Shown here piece by piece: positions 20,256 through 28,664 of a stretch of DNA of 64,000 bases. How positions within the stretch are numbered: position 1 is the stretch's first letter; each line of letters opens with the position of its first letter. Source of the stretch: Palsa-295 sp963785585 (lineage in GTDB: Bacteria > Acidobacteriota > Terriglobia > Acidiferrales > UBA7541); NCBI GenBank assembly GCA_963785585.1, contig CAWAVW010000004.1, positions 496,001 through 560,000 on the forward strand, written 5' to 3'. The position numbers and the translations under genes were made by a program. The notes under the pieces are model-generated. The model did not search any database. It was not told where the DNA came from and was given only the letters and a program-made list of their open reading frames with translations.

Positions 20256-21053
20256 ATGCCAGTTGTGGACGTAAAAAATCTCGAAGGCAAGACAGTCGGC
20301 CAGGTTGAACTCGCCGACGACGTGTTCGGCGTAAAAGTGAACCCGCACCTGCTGCACGAAGCCGTGCGGCATCATCTGGCGGGCGAACGCGCCGGCACGC
20401 ACAAAACGAAGGACAAGAGCGAAGTTTCCGGCTCGGGCAAAAAGCTGTGGAAGCAGAAGGGCACGGGCCGGGCGCGCGTTGGCTCGATCCGGTCGCCGCT
20501 CTGGCGCCACGGCGGCACGGTTCACGGACCGACGCCGCGCAAGTACGACTACGCGCTGCCGAAGAAAATGGTTTTGGGCGCGTTGCGTTCGGCGCTTTCT
20601 TCGAAGCTCGCCGAGCAAAAGCTGACGATTCTGGACAGCTGGAAGCTGGAATCGCACAAGACCAAAGCGTTCCGGACGGCGCTTGGCAAAGTGAACAAGA
20701 ACACGACCACGATTTTGCTGGTGGAATCGGGCGACAACCTGAACCTCGAACGCGCGAGCCGCAACATTGACGGCGTGACGCTGGTTCCGGCGGCGGGCCT
20801 GGAAGCATACGACCTGCTGCGCCACGATCACCTGATGCTTTCCCGCGAAGCGGTCGCGAAGCTCAGCCGTTCGCTTTCGGCAACGCCCGCGGAAGTTCCG
20901 GTACAGATCGAGCCGGCTCCGGCGGTAGCGAAGAAAGCAGCAGTGCCCGCGGCAAAGCCGGAAGCGAAAGCGGCGGCTCCGAAAGCAGCCAAGAAGCCGG
21001 CAGCCAACAAAGAAGAGAAGCCCAAATCCAAGCCTAAGGCGAAGAAGGGATAA
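20256..21053 (+). CDS. rplD: 50S ribosomal protein L4 with Ala/Lys-rich tail
   Basis: The 265-residue product matches L4 to about residue 210, including the exit-tunnel loop LWKQKGTGRARVGSIRSPLW and TPRKYDYALPKKM. It then carries a tail of about 50 residues made almost only of Ala, Lys and Pro, a clear addition to the usual length. In E. coli L4 represses its own S10 operon; whether it does so here is unknown. The gene is immediately followed by rplW with a 3-base gap. Confidence 0.96.
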   Translation: MPVVDVKNLEGKTVGQVELADDVFGVKVNPHLLHEAVRHHLAGERAGTHKTKDKSEVSGSGKKLWKQKGTGRARVGSIRSPLWRHGGTVHGPTPRKYDYALPKKMVLGALRSALSSKLAEQKLTILDSWKLESHKTKAFRTALGKVNKNTTTILLVESGDNLNLERASRNIDGVTLVPAAGLEAYDLLRHDHLMLSREAVAKLSRSLSATPAEVPVQIEPAPAVAKKAAVPAAKPEAKAAAPKAAKKPAANKEEKPKSKPKAKKG

Positions 21054-21056
21054 GCG

Positions 21057-21353
21057 ATGGAGAACAAGGTATTCAAAGTCATCCGCCGCCCCATCATCAC
21101 CGAAAAGGGCCTGGCCGTGAAGGAAACGCAGCACACGGTTGTGTTCGAAGTGGCTCACGACGCGACCAAAACCGAGATTCGCGAAGCCGTGCAGCGAATT
21201 TTCAAGGTGAAAGTGGACCACGTCCGCACCGCGGTGTTTCACGGCAAGTTCCGCCGTCGCGGCCGCGCGGAGGGGTTCCGCAGCGATTGGAAGAAAGCGT
21301 ACGTTCGTCTCGCCGAAGGCGAAAAAATGATCGAGTACGCCGAGAATCTGTAA
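21057..21353 (+). CDS. rplW: 50S ribosomal protein L23
   Basis: The 98-residue product has FKVIRRPIITEKGLAVKE and the motif VDHVRTAVFHGKFRRRGR, standard for L23. L23 borders the tunnel exit and docks trigger factor and SRP. The start codon is 3 bases after the rplD stop, indicating tight coupling. Confidence 0.97.
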   Translation: MENKVFKVIRRPIITEKGLAVKETQHTVVFEVAHDATKTEIREAVQRIFKVKVDHVRTAVFHGKFRRRGRAEGFRSDWKKAYVRLAEGEKMIEYAENL

Positions 21354-21401
21354 GACCGGCGTTACCGCACGGGGCAGGCGCCCGGCGGCAAGTATGAGGC
21401 A

Positions 21402-22223
21402 ATGATGGCACTGAAAACATTTAAGCCGTACACACCGTCGCGACGCTTTTTGACCATGCTCGATAAGAGCGAGATCACCAAGCAAACGCCGGAAAAATCG
21501 CTCACCGAGACGCAGAAGCGGACCGGCGGACGAAACTCGCACGGCGAAATCACCGCATGGCACCGCGGTGGCGGGCACGCGCAGAAGTACCGGGTGATCG
21601 ATTTCCGCCGCGACAAGACCGGAATTCCGGCGAAGGTAGCGGCGATTGAATACGATCCGAACCGCTCGGCGCGCATTGCACTGCTGCACTACGCCGATGG
21701 CGAGAAGCGCTACATCCTGCAACCGGTGGGCCTGGAGGTGGGGATGACGGTGCAGAACGGCGAAGGCGCGGAAATTCTGCCGGGCAATGCGCTGCCGATT
21801 TCGCACATTCCGCCGGGCACGATGATTCATAACCTCGAGCTGCATCCCGGAAAGGGCGGCCAGGTGGTGCGTTCGGCGGGCGGCGCGGCGCAGCTGATGA
21901 GCAAGGAAGGCGACTTTGCGCTGGTGAAGCTGCCTTCGGGCGAGGTTCGCAAATTCAGCATTGGCTGCATGGCGTCGGTGGGCCAGCTGGGCAACCTCGA
22001 CCACGAAAACGTGACCTACGGAAAAGCGGGACGCACGCGCTGGCACGGCAAGCGTCCGACCAACCGCGGTGTGGCGATGAATCCGGTGGACCATCCGCAC
22101 GGCGGCGGGGAAGGCCGCGTGAAGGGAAACCATCCGCAGACTCCGTGGGGCTTTCCGACGCTGGGAGCGAAGACGCGGAAGAAGCGCAAGAGCGATCGGA
22201 TGATCGTCGAGCGCCGCAAGTAG
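21402..22223 (+). CDS. rplB: 50S ribosomal protein L2
   Basis: The 273-residue product has FKPYTPSRRFLTMLDKSEIT, GRNSHGEITAWHRGGGHAQK, and the C-terminal MNPVDHPHGGGEGRVKGNHP with the conserved His near the peptidyl transferase centre. Tandem ATG codons (21402 and 21405) leave the exact start open; homology favours MALKTFKP. It is followed not by rpsS directly but by an extra small gene. Confidence 0.97.
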   Translation: MMALKTFKPYTPSRRFLTMLDKSEITKQTPEKSLTETQKRTGGRNSHGEITAWHRGGGHAQKYRVIDFRRDKTGIPAKVAAIEYDPNRSARIALLHYADGEKRYILQPVGLEVGMTVQNGEGAEILPGNALPISHIPPGTMIHNLELHPGKGGQVVRSAGGAAQLMSKEGDFALVKLPSGEVRKFSIGCMASVGQLGNLDHENVTYGKAGRTRWHGKRPTNRGVAMNPVDHPHGGGEGRVKGNHPQTPWGFPTLGAKTRKKRKSDRMIVERRK

Positions 22224-22294
22224 CCATGAGTTTTGTAGTTGCACGGAACAGAAGGGTACGGACCCGGCGCGGGGGAAAATTGGGGAGTTACGAA

Positions 22295-22594
22295 ATGACA
22301 GCAGCTCGTTCATCTCGTCGTTCGCCCCGGCGAGCAGCGCGAGGGCGGAAATCGGTTCCGCGGCGCGCGGCGAAGCCGGTACTGAAAGCAGCGGCCAAGT
22401 TGCCGCCGCCGCAGGTGCAGTACCGTTTGTGCCGTTCCGGTTGGGCTGTGATTGTGGAAACGATCCCGAACGCGCAGGGGACGCGGTTTGTATGTCCTTT
22501 CTGCCCGGTATCGCACCGTGTTTCCGGTCCGGTGCGGGGATTCAAACGAGTTCGCCGCGCGCAATGGATGAAATTGCGCCGTGTGGAAGGATAG
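22295..22594 (+). CDS. Unrecognised basic Cys/His small protein inside the S10 operon
   Basis: A 99-residue product starts at ATG 22295 with GGGGAG 7 bases upstream. The frame is open back to an ATG at 22226, but without a ribosome-binding site. The first 36 residues are almost all Arg, Ala, Ser, Pro and Lys. From about 40 the protein looks folded: YRLCRSGWAVIVET, then FVCPFCPVSHRV and a basic end. C46, C67, C70 and H74 could bind a metal. The gene sits between rplB and rpsS, and the rpsS ribosome-binding site overlaps its stop codon, so it is translated with the operon. I do not recognise the family. Ribosome- or rRNA-associated function is inference from position and charge. Confidence 0.75.
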   Translation: MTAARSSRRSPRRAARGRKSVPRRAAKPVLKAAAKLPPPQVQYRLCRSGWAVIVETIPNAQGTRFVCPFCPVSHRVSGPVRGFKRVRRAQWMKLRRVEG

Positions 22595-22602
22595 GGAGAA
22601 AG

Positions 22603-22941
22603 ATGCCGCGCTCGCTTAAGAAGGGACCATTCATCGACGACCACCTCCGCAAGAAAGTGGAGGGGTTGAACACGCGGAATGAAAAGAAGGTGCTGAAGAC
22701 GTGGTCGCGCCGGTCAACGATTTTGCCGGACATGATCGGGCACACGATCGCGGTTCACAACGGCAAGAAGTTTATTCCGGTGTACATCACCGAGCAGATG
22801 GTGGGACACAAGCTGGGAGAGTTCGCGCCGACGCGCACGTTTAAGGGGCACGCGGTAAAAGCGGCGCTCGAACGCGCGGCGGCAGCGGCGCCCGCGGCAG
22901 GAGCAGCACCGGCAGGAGCAGGCGCGGGAGCAAAGTCGTAA
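22603..22941 (+). CDS. rpsS: 30S ribosomal protein S19 with Ala-rich tail
   Basis: The start is ATG 22603 (MPRSLKKGPFIDDHLRKKV). The frame upstream is a shadow. The 112-residue product matches S19 to about residue 91 (GHKLGEFAPTRTFKGH) and then has a tail of about 20 residues made of Ala, Gly and Pro ending KS. S19 forms a complex with S13 in the 30S head near the A-site tRNA. GGGAGA at the preceding stop serves as its ribosome-binding site. Confidence 0.96.
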   Translation: MPRSLKKGPFIDDHLRKKVEGLNTRNEKKVLKTWSRRSTILPDMIGHTIAVHNGKKFIPVYITEQMVGHKLGEFAPTRTFKGHAVKAALERAAAAAPAAGAAPAGAGAGAKS

Positions 22942-22968
22942 TCGGGCATTCGAAAGAGGAATCGATCC

Positions 22969-23478
22969 ATGGCAACGGCAACGCAGGCAGCAACACAAAT
23001 CGGCGGAGTGGCCAAGGCGCGGTACTCCCGCGTTTCGCCGCAGAAGGCTCGGCTGGTCATCGACTTGATTCGCGGCAAGCGCGCCGAAGAAGCGCTGCAC
23101 ACGCTTCGGTTCACGAAAAAGCGCGTGGCGAAAGAGATCGAGAAGACGCTGCGCAGCGCGATCGCGAATGCGGAACGCAAAGCGGAAGACGCCGGCGAAA
23201 CGCTGGACGTCGATCAGCTCTATGTGACGACGTGCTACGTGAACGAAGGCCCGCGCTGGAAGCGCATGCGTCCGGCGCCGATGGGCCGCGGATTCCGCTA
23301 CCAGAAGCGCACCTCGCACATCATCGTTGAGGTTTCCGAGCATCAACGCGCCGTCGCTTCGCGGATGCAGGCGGCGGTTGTGGAAGCCGAGGAATCGAAG
23401 GGCGTGAAGGGAGCGGTGCGCAAGGCGCGCAAGGCTCTGGAACAACGGAATAAGCCGTCACAGAAAAAGAAGCAGTAG
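22969..23478 (+). CDS. rplV: 50S ribosomal protein L22 with extended C-terminus
   Basis: The 169-residue product is about 55 longer than typical L22. The core has AKARYSRVSPQKARLVIDLI and the tunnel-lining hairpin RWKRMRPAPMGRGFRYQKRT; HIIVEV ends the conserved part. The extra C-terminal residues are a predicted basic helix with alternating Glu, Ala, Lys and Arg. Its hairpin with L4 forms the exit-tunnel constriction. Confidence 0.96.
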   Translation: MATATQAATQIGGVAKARYSRVSPQKARLVIDLIRGKRAEEALHTLRFTKKRVAKEIEKTLRSAIANAERKAEDAGETLDVDQLYVTTCYVNEGPRWKRMRPAPMGRGFRYQKRTSHIIVEVSEHQRAVASRMQAAVVEAEESKGVKGAVRKARKALEQRNKPSQKKKQ

Positions 23479-23487
23479 GAGGACAGT

Positions 23488-24150
23488 TTGGGGCAGAAAA
23501 CACATCCGTACGGTTTTCGTCTGGGCTACAACAAGGGCTGGAAGTCGCGCTGGTTCGCGAAGAAGGATTACGCCGACCTGCTGCACGAAGACGTGCAGCT
23601 GCGGAAGATTTTGAAGGAAAAGCTGAAGTCCGCGGGGATCAGCGGAATTGACGTCGAGCGTGCGGCGAACAAGCTGGTGATCCGAATTTATACCGCCCGT
23701 CCGGGCATCATCATCGGACGCAAGGGCTCGGAAATCGACAAGCTGAAGCAGGACGTGCAGAAGCGCACCAAGCGCGAGGTGCATATCGATATCCAGGAAG
23801 TGCACCGCCCGGAACTGGATGCGCAACTGGTGGCGGAATCGATTGCCTTGCAACTGGAGAAGCGCGTGGCGTTTCGCCGGGCTATGCGGAAGTCCGTGGA
23901 TTCGGCGCTGCGTTTTGGATGCAAGGGCATCAAGGTGCGCGTGGCGGGCCGGTTGAACGGCGCGGAAATCGCGAGAAAAGAGTGGTACCTGCAGGGCCGC
24001 CTGCCGCTGCAAACGCTGCGGGCGGACATCGATTTTGGCACTGCCGAAGCGAATACGACCTATGGCGTGATTGGCGTGAAGTGCTGGATTTATCAGGGTG
24101 AGAAGATCCCGCAACGCGGGAAGGCAAAGACACAAACCGCGCAAGCGTAA
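23488..24150 (+). CDS. rpsC: 30S ribosomal protein S3
   Basis: A TTG start follows a perfect AGGAGG with a short spacer (TAGGAGGACAG). The 220-residue product has GQKTHPYGFRLGYNKGW, the KH-domain GXXG region RPGIIIGRKGSEIDKL and GRLNGAEIARKEWYLQGRLP. S3 lines the mRNA entry channel. Confidence 0.97.
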   Translation: MGQKTHPYGFRLGYNKGWKSRWFAKKDYADLLHEDVQLRKILKEKLKSAGISGIDVERAANKLVIRIYTARPGIIIGRKGSEIDKLKQDVQKRTKREVHIDIQEVHRPELDAQLVAESIALQLEKRVAFRRAMRKSVDSALRFGCKGIKVRVAGRLNGAEIARKEWYLQGRLPLQTLRADIDFGTAEANTTYGVIGVKCWIYQGEKIPQRGKAKTQTAQA

Positions 24151-24168
24151 GGATACGGTCAAGCAACT

Positions 24169-24585
24169 ATGTTGATGCCGAAAAAAGTAAAGTACCGCAA
24201 GCAACAGCGCGGGCGCCGCACCGGAAAAGCATGGCGCGGCGGTTCGCTGGCGTTTGGCGAGTACGGGCTGAAGGCGCTCGAACCGGCGTGGATTACCGAC
24301 CGGCAAATCGAAGCCTCGCGCGTGGCGATTACGCGATTCATCAAGCGCGGCGGAAAATTGTGGATTCGGATTTTTCCGGACAAGCCGTACACGAAGAAGC
24401 CGGCCGAGACTCGAATGGGTAAGGGCAAAGGTCCCCCGGAGAAGTGGGTGTCGGTGGTGAAACCCGGGCGGGTGATGTTTGAAATGGCTGGCGTAGATCT
24501 GGCGACGGCGCAGGAAGCGATGAAGCTGGCTTCCCACAAGCTGCCGATCCGCACAAAATTCGTCAGCCGCGCGGAGGAACTGTAA
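24169..24585 (+). CDS. rplP: 50S ribosomal protein L16
   Basis: The 138-residue product begins MLMPKKVKYRKQQRGRR, the usual L16 start, and has RIFPDKPYTKKPAETRMGKG and WVSVVKPGRVMFEM. L16 positions tRNA in the A site and contacts helix 38. The stop overlaps the rpmC start (TAATG), so the two are translationally coupled. Confidence 0.97.
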   Translation: MLMPKKVKYRKQQRGRRTGKAWRGGSLAFGEYGLKALEPAWITDRQIEASRVAITRFIKRGGKLWIRIFPDKPYTKKPAETRMGKGKGPPEKWVSVVKPGRVMFEMAGVDLATAQEAMKLASHKLPIRTKFVSRAEEL

Positions 24586-24800
24586 TGGCGGAGCGGACGA
24601 CTGGAAAAATGGAGAAACTCCGCGATCTGAGCGCGAACGAACTGGAAGTTCGCCATCACGAGCTCGCCGAGCAGATCTTCCGCCTGCGTTTTCAGCTTTC
24701 CACCGGCCAGACCGAGGGTTTGCGGAAACTGCGGGAAGCAAAGCGCGATATGGCGCGAATCCAAACGCTGTTGCGTGAGAACGAATTGAGGAAGGCGTAA
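24585..24800 (+). CDS. rpmC: 50S ribosomal protein L29
   Basis: The 71-residue product is a two-helix L29: MEKLRDLSANELEVRHHELAEQIFRLRFQL, then REAKRDMARIQTLLRENE. It overlaps rplP and rpsQ by one base on each side (TAATG junctions), the tightest packing in the cluster. Confidence 0.96.
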   Translation: MAERTTGKMEKLRDLSANELEVRHHELAEQIFRLRFQLSTGQTEGLRKLREAKRDMARIQTLLRENELRKA

Positions 24801-25114
24801 TGGCAAACGAACAGGCAGCAGCCGCCGCGCAGGAAGCGGTGTCCGGGCGCGGCGTGCGGCAGGAACTGACCGGCGTGGTGACGAGCACGAAGATGCAGAA
24901 GACGATCGTCGTGAAGGTAACGCGCGCGGTGCAGCATCCGCTCTACCAGCGGGTGGTGCGCCACGCGAAGAAGTACTACGCGCACGATGAAACCGGCGAA
25001 GCGCATGTGGGCGACACTGTCCGCATCGTTTCCACCCGCCCGCTTTCGAAATTGAAGCGCTGGCGCTTGCAGGACATCGTTCAGCGTTCGTCGCGCGCTT
25101 TGCCGAAGGCATAA
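24800..25114 (+). CDS. rpsQ: 30S ribosomal protein S17
   Basis: The 104-residue product has an Ala/Gln-rich N-terminal extension of about 20 residues, then the OB-fold core ELTGVVTSTKMQKTIVVKV and KKYYAHDETGEAHVGDTVRI, ending SRPLSKLKRW-like. S17 binds the 5' domain of 16S rRNA. Confidence 0.96.
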   Translation: MANEQAAAAAQEAVSGRGVRQELTGVVTSTKMQKTIVVKVTRAVQHPLYQRVVRHAKKYYAHDETGEAHVGDTVRIVSTRPLSKLKRWRLQDIVQRSSRALPKA

Positions 25115-25175
25115 ATCCGGCGCGGGTTGGGCGGACGAAGCAGCAGAGCGGGATTTGTAACAGGGGAGCAAGAAA

Positions 25176-25544
25176 ATGGTTCAGATGCGAACATGGCTGA
25201 CGGTGGCGGATAACTCCGGCGCTCGTCAATTGACATGCATCCTGCCGGTGGGCGGCGATGCGGGATTGACGGCGAGTTTGGGAGATGTGATCACCGCGGC
25301 GGTGAAGGAATCAACGCCCGACAGCCAGGTGAAGAAGGGTTCGGTGGTGAAGGCCGTGGTTGTGCGGACGCGCAAAGAGCAGCGCCGCAAGGATGGCACG
25401 TACATCCGGTTTGACGACAATGCGGCGGTATTGATCAACGATGCGAACGAGCCGGTGGGCACGCGCGTTTTCGGGCCGGTCGCCCGGGAATTGCGCGACA
25501 AGCAGTTCACCAAGATTATCTCGCTCGCTCCGGAAGTGTGGTAG
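25176..25544 (+). CDS. rplN: 50S ribosomal protein L14
   Basis: The 122-residue product has the L14 signatures MVQMRTWLTVADNSGARQL, KGSVVKAVVVRTRKE and ARELRDKQFTKIISLAPEVW. It starts the spc part of the cluster. AGGGGAGCAAG lies upstream of the ATG. Confidence 0.98.
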   Translation: MVQMRTWLTVADNSGARQLTCILPVGGDAGLTASLGDVITAAVKESTPDSQVKKGSVVKAVVVRTRKEQRRKDGTYIRFDDNAAVLINDANEPVGTRVFGPVARELRDKQFTKIISLAPEVW

Positions 25545-25546
25545 CC

Positions 25547-25894
25547 ATGCGAAAAATCGAAATCAAACCAGCGGCGTTCAGTATCCGGCACGGCGACACG
25601 GTGAAAGTGATGTCCGGCCGTTCCAAGGGCAAGACCGGCAAAGTGCTTTCGGTGGATGTGTGGAAGACGACGGTCACCGTGGAACACGCCAACATGATCA
25701 AGAAGCACACGCGCCCGAACCCTTCGAAGAACATCAAGGGCGGGATTTTGGAGCGCGAAGGCCCGGTACACGTTTCAAACGTAATGCTGGTTTGCCCGAG
25801 CTGCGGCAAGACGACGCGCGCCAGCCATTCCAAGCTCGCCGATGGGACGAAGGTGCGAAGCTGCCGGCATTGCAAGGCAACGTTCGAGAATTAG
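25547..25894 (+). CDS. rplX: 50S ribosomal protein L24 with C-terminal zinc-ribbon-like motif
   Basis: The start is ATG 25547 (MRKIEIKPAAFSIRHGDTVK), 2 bases after rplN. The KOW motif is in GDTVKVMSGRSKGKTGKVL. The 115-residue product carries two Cys pairs, C83/C86 (CPSC) and C106/C109 (CRHC), so the C-terminal part probably binds zinc, as in a subset of bacterial L24 proteins. Confidence 0.96.
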   Translation: MRKIEIKPAAFSIRHGDTVKVMSGRSKGKTGKVLSVDVWKTTVTVEHANMIKKHTRPNPSKNIKGGILEREGPVHVSNVMLVCPSCGKTTRASHSKLADGTKVRSCRHCKATFEN

Positions 25895-25949
25895 TTTTCG
25901 GTGCGGAAGTCGGAACGAACTTTTGGTGTGGTGAAGAGAGACGAGAGAA

Positions 25950-26492
25950 ATGATTACGCGTTTGCATGAAAAGTACCGCAAGGAAGCAGTGCCGGCGCTG
26001 TCGAAGCGCTTTGGCCTTACGAACACGATGGCCGTGCCCAAGGTGAAGAAAGTCACCGTGAACATCGGGATGGGCGAAGCGAGCGCGAACGTGAAGCTCC
26101 TCGATACGGCGGCGGCGGAACTCGGCCAGATTACCGGACAAAAGCCGGTGATCACGCGGGCGAAGAAGTCGATCGCCAATTTCAAAATCCGCCAGGGCAT
26201 GCCCATTGGCTGCATGGTGACGCTGCGGGGCGAGCGGATGTACGAATTTCTGGATCGCTTGTCGTCGATCGTGCTGCCCCGCGTGCGCGACTTCAAGGGT
26301 TTGCCGTCAACGTCGTTTGATGGGCGCGGCAACTACACCATCGGATTGAAAGACCAGCTGGTGTTTCCGGAAATCGACTACACCCGCGTGGACAAGATCA
26401 AGGGCATGAACATCACGATCACCACCACGGCACGGAACGATGAAGAGGGCCGCGAGCTGCTGAGGCTGCTCGGCGTGCCTTTCCGCCAGTAA
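25950..26492 (+). CDS. rplE: 50S ribosomal protein L5
   Basis: The 180-residue product has the conserved start RLHEKYRKEAVPAL, KVTVNIGMGEAS, TGQKPVITRAKKSIANFKIR and the end FRQ. L5 binds 5S rRNA and contacts the P-site tRNA elbow. Confidence 0.97.
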   Translation: MITRLHEKYRKEAVPALSKRFGLTNTMAVPKVKKVTVNIGMGEASANVKLLDTAAAELGQITGQKPVITRAKKSIANFKIRQGMPIGCMVTLRGERMYEFLDRLSSIVLPRVRDFKGLPSTSFDGRGNYTIGLKDQLVFPEIDYTRVDKIKGMNITITTTARNDEEGRELLRLLGVPFRQ

Positions 26493-26517
26493 CGAAGGCG
26501 AAGGAGAAACACCAGGG

Positions 26518-26703
26518 ATGGCTCGCACCAGTCAGATCGCGAAGACGCACAAGAAGCTGAAGTACAAGGTCCGCGAACGCAACCGCTGCCGCATCTGCGG
26601 GCGGGCGCGCGCGGTTCTTTCGAAGTTTGAGATGTGCCGTATCTGTTTCCGCGGCCACGCGCTCAAGGGTGAAATCCCCGGCGTCGTGAAGGCCAGCTGG
26701 TAA
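26518..26703 (+). CDS. rpsN: 30S ribosomal protein S14, zinc (type Z) form
   Basis: The 61-residue product is the short, zinc-binding S14: C24, C27, C40 and C43 in RNRCRICGRA and FEMCRICFRG. It ends with GEIPGVVKASW, as in other type Z proteins. It is the only S14 gene seen here. Confidence 0.97.
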   Translation: MARTSQIAKTHKKLKYKVRERNRCRICGRARAVLSKFEMCRICFRGHALKGEIPGVVKASW

Positions 26704-26713
26704 GGACGAGAGA

Positions 26714-27112
26714 ATGACGACTGATCCGATCGCCGATTTGTTGACACGCATCCGAAACGCTTCGCGCGCCAAGCACTCGCGCGTGGATTTGCCCGCTTCC
26801 AAGCTAAAGGTGGAGGTTTCGCGCATCCTGAAGGAAGAGGGTTACATCGCGAACTTCAAAGTGGTGGAAGAGCAGAAGGGCAAAAAGACGCTGCGCGTTT
26901 TTCTGCGTTACACGCCGGACCGCCGCAGCGTGATCACCAATTTGAAGCGCGTTTCGCGTCCGGGTTCGCGCCGGTATGTGGCGAAGACCGGCATCCGCCA
27001 GGTGGTGGGCGGCATGGGCATCTCGATCGTATCGACGGCGCAGGGTTTGATGACCGGCCAGGCCGCGCGCAAAGCGGGAATCGGCGGCGAAATGATGTGC
27101 GAGGTCTGGTAA
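26714..27112 (+). CDS. rpsH: 30S ribosomal protein S8
   Basis: The 132-residue product begins MTTDPIADLLTRIRNASRAKH and ends GEMMCEVW, with VVGGMGISIVSTAQGLMTGQ in the C-terminal domain. S8 binds helix 21 of 16S rRNA and in E. coli represses spc operon translation. Confidence 0.97.
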   Translation: MTTDPIADLLTRIRNASRAKHSRVDLPASKLKVEVSRILKEEGYIANFKVVEEQKGKKTLRVFLRYTPDRRSVITNLKRVSRPGSRRYVAKTGIRQVVGGMGISIVSTAQGLMTGQAARKAGIGGEMMCEVW

Positions 27113-27161
27113 TCCGCTGAGCAGGAGCGTTTGATTTTTTGATTTCAAGGAAACGAAACAC

Positions 27162-27704
27162 ATGTCGCGAATTGGAAACAAAATTATTCCGGTGCCGTCG
27201 GGCGTAAAGATTCAGATCAAGCCCCACGAAGTGGAAGTGCAGGGACCGAAGGGCAAGATGAACGTCGCGCTGCCGAAGGGCATCACGTTTGAGCAGAAGG
27301 ACGGCGTACTGACGGCCAAGCGCCAGTCGGACGATCAACGCGCGCTGCACGGTTTGTCGCGGGCGCTCGTCGCGAATGCGGTGACCGGCGTTACCACCGG
27401 TTTCAAAAAAGATCTGGATATTGTGGGCGTCGGCTATCGCGCGGAAGTGAAAGGCAAGAATGTGGTATTGGCGCTCGGTTATTCGCATCCGATCGAGTTC
27501 CCGATTCCCGAAGGCATCACCATCACGGTCGAGAAGATGACGCACCTGGTGGTGAGCGGCGCGAACAAGAATCACGTGGGCCAGACGGCGGCGAACCTGC
27601 GCGCGCTGCGCCCGCCCGACCCGTACAAGCAGAAGGGCGTACGCATCACGGGCGAGAGATTGAAGAAGAAGGCTGGCAAGGCCGGCGCGAAGTCCGCGGC
27701 TTAG
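27162..27704 (+). CDS. rplF: 50S ribosomal protein L6
   Basis: The 180-residue product has two L6 domains: MSRIGNKIIPVPSGVKIQI, GYRAEVKGKNVVLALGYSHP and the signature PYKQKGVRITGERLKKKAGK. L6 lies near the sarcin-ricin loop. It starts 49 bases after rpsH. Confidence 0.97.
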   Translation: MSRIGNKIIPVPSGVKIQIKPHEVEVQGPKGKMNVALPKGITFEQKDGVLTAKRQSDDQRALHGLSRALVANAVTGVTTGFKKDLDIVGVGYRAEVKGKNVVLALGYSHPIEFPIPEGITITVEKMTHLVVSGANKNHVGQTAANLRALRPPDPYKQKGVRITGERLKKKAGKAGAKSAA

Positions 27705-27722
27705 TCCAGAAGGAGACGGAAC

Positions 27723-28100
27723 GTGGCAGCACCTGTTCGCAGTTTGTCGCGGCAAGCCCATCGCCGCAGAATTCATGTAAGGACGCGGAAGCGCCTGATC
27801 GGAACGACGGAACGGCCGCGGCTGTGCGTGCACCGCACATCGAAGCACATTCGCGTGCAGGTGGTGGACGACCAGACGAATCGCACGATCGTGTCGGCCA
27901 GTTCGCTGGATGCCGTGGTGAAAAAAGACATCAAGGGCGGCGGCAACATCGCCGCGGCGAAAGTGGTGGGCAAAGTAATCGCGCAACTGGCGAAAGAAAA
28001 GGGCGTGGACAAGGTGGTTTACGATCGCGGTGGATATCAATATCACGGGCGCGTCAAGGCGCTCGCCGAAGCGGCCCGAGAGGCGGGCCTGAAGTTCTAA
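27723..28100 (+). CDS. rplR: 50S ribosomal protein L18
   Basis: The GTG start has AAGGAG upstream. The 125-residue product has RRIHVRTRKRLIGTTERPRL, VHRTSKHIRVQVVDD and FDRGG-like YDRGGYQYHGRVKALAEAA. L18 binds 5S rRNA together with L5. Confidence 0.97.
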   Translation: MAAPVRSLSRQAHRRRIHVRTRKRLIGTTERPRLCVHRTSKHIRVQVVDDQTNRTIVSASSLDAVVKKDIKGGGNIAAAKVVGKVIAQLAKEKGVDKVVYDRGGYQYHGRVKALAEAAREAGLKF

Positions 28101-28106
28101 CTCTCT

Positions 28107-28646
28107 ATGTCGAAACAAGAGCTCAAAGACACGCTGTCGATTCGCCAAGTGATCTCGACCAATCAGGCGAACCTGAAAGACCAAGTCGTCTCGATCAACC
28201 GCTGCACGAAGGTCGTCAAGGGCGGCAAGAACCTGAGTTTCTCGGCGCTTGTCGTGGTGGGTGATCAGGGCGGACACGCGGGATTCGGAATGGGCAAGGC
28301 TCGCGAAGTGCCCATGGCGATCCGCAAAGCGATCGAATCGGCCAAGAAGAATATGGTGAAGCTCAACATGAAGGGATCGACGATCCCGCACCAGGTTCTC
28401 GGCCGGTATGGTTCGGGTCAGGTGTTGCTGAAGCCCGCTCCGGAAGGAACGGGAATCATCGCCGGCGGCGCGGTGCGCGCGGTGATGGAGGTTGCGGGAA
28501 TTCAGAATGTGCTGACGAAGTCGCTCGGCACGTCGAACCCGCACAACGTGATCAAAGCGACGTTTGACGCGCTGATGCATTTGAAAGACGCGGCCAAGGT
28601 TGCCGAAGGCCGCGGCAAGGGAGCGGAAGAAGCGGCTGCGGTCTAA
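28107..28646 (+). CDS. rpsE: 30S ribosomal protein S5
   Basis: The 179-residue product has the double-stranded RNA-binding fold start DQVVSINRCTKVVKGGKNL, SALVVVGDQGGHAGFGMGKA and the C-terminal VLTKSLGTSNPHNVIKAT. S5 supports decoding accuracy and mRNA unwinding. It is spaced 6 bases from rplR. Confidence 0.97.
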   Translation: MSKQELKDTLSIRQVISTNQANLKDQVVSINRCTKVVKGGKNLSFSALVVVGDQGGHAGFGMGKAREVPMAIRKAIESAKKNMVKLNMKGSTIPHQVLGRYGSGQVLLKPAPEGTGIIAGGAVRAVMEVAGIQNVLTKSLGTSNPHNVIKATFDALMHLKDAAKVAEGRGKGAEEAAAV

Positions 28647-28664
28647 CGCTTCCAGGTAAATCCG

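Noticed and set aside
20229..22313. A 694-codon minus-strand frame opposite rplD, rplW and rplB
   Set aside because: Same antisense artefact; composition is Arg/His/Leu-biased and no domain is seen.
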